DNA from: Catellatospora coxensis
GTDB lineage: Bacteria > Actinomycetota > Actinomycetes > Mycobacteriales > Micromonosporaceae
Reading direction: 5' to 3'
Assembly (NCBI RefSeq): GCF_016862635.1
Contig: NZ_BONI01000032.1
Coordinates: 31,776 to 95,775, forward strand
DNA length: 64,000 nt
Shown here: one piece after another, positions 63,962 to 64,000 of the stretch
Layout: the number at the start of each line of letters is the position of its first letter
Position numbering within the stretch: the first letter of the stretch is position 1
Notes under the pieces: generated by a model
Told to the model about the DNA's origin: nothing
Seen by the model: only the letters and a program-made list of their open reading frames with translations
Database searches by the model: none
Position numbers and translations under genes: made by a program

Positions 63962-64000
63962 CCCGCCCCACCTCCTGCGACAACTCTTGAAGACTTGCGG

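Overview
This 64 kb window is very GC-rich (third codon positions almost all G or C) and looks like chromosomal DNA of a filamentous actinomycete, most likely a member of the Micromonosporaceae. The basis is the housekeeping set (split gatCA/gatB, NAD-dependent ligA, mnmA next to a cysteine desulfurase, etfBA, a ~180 kDa NAD-glutamate dehydrogenase, a penicillin-binding lipoprotein), many GTG starts, secreted glycoside hydrolases, and family-specific features such as a DUF6232 protein. Genus and species cannot be fixed from the sequence alone. There is no rRNA, tRNA, CRISPR array, integrase, transposase or prophage module.

Layout. 0-4.4 kb: end-truncated 2-hydroxyacid dehydrogenase, a damaged SigE-family sigma factor, a PQQ-type sugar dehydrogenase lipoprotein and a membrane metallophosphoesterase. 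4.4-8.8 kb: tRNA amidotransferase genes gatB and gatCA around an odd aquaporin. 9-22.6 kb: c-di-GMP enzyme, GNAT, ligA, ADP-ribosylglycohydrolase, SDR/HxlR divergent pair, MetE-like protein, mnmA, cysteine desulfurase, etfBA. 22.8-25.1 kb: a 58-residue Cys/His microprotein, GNAT and a DUF202-DUF202-PLDc_N membrane operon. 25.1-36 kb: a carbohydrate region: a translationally coupled operon (MFS, alanine-racemase-like, sugar-lactone oxidase, GH1 beta-glucosidase) divergent from a secreted beta-helix protein, then a DUF11 surface protein and a decayed GH16 glucanase with intact LacI-type operators. 36-45.5 kb: ThDP enzyme, enoyl-CoA hydratase, small membrane proteins, ABC transporter genes and a ROK repressor facing a GH3 N-acetylglucosaminidase. 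45.7-64 kb: glutamate dehydrogenase, PBP lipoprotein, small membrane proteins, arginase-family enzyme, Cys-less thioredoxin, acyl-CoA mutase, CDP-glycerol glycerophosphotransferase and a penicillin-acylase-type hydrolase.

The most unusual layer is non-coding. At least six unrelated families of long intergenic palindromes occur. Family A (three copies, core GTTGGCCTATC / GATAGGCCAAC) sits only between convergent gene ends. Family B (three copies, core CGATCTTGCG / CGCAAGATCG) sits only between genes pointing the same way and encloses a second hairpin. One further element is a perfect 50-bp palindrome whose two halves are each hairpins. The gene content also shows recent decay or rearrangement by short deletions or duplications: the sigma factor that lost its DNA-reading helix, the GH16 gene that lost its catalytic core, and a 71-bp duplication that created a 24-codon mini-gene with preserved ATGA overlaps.
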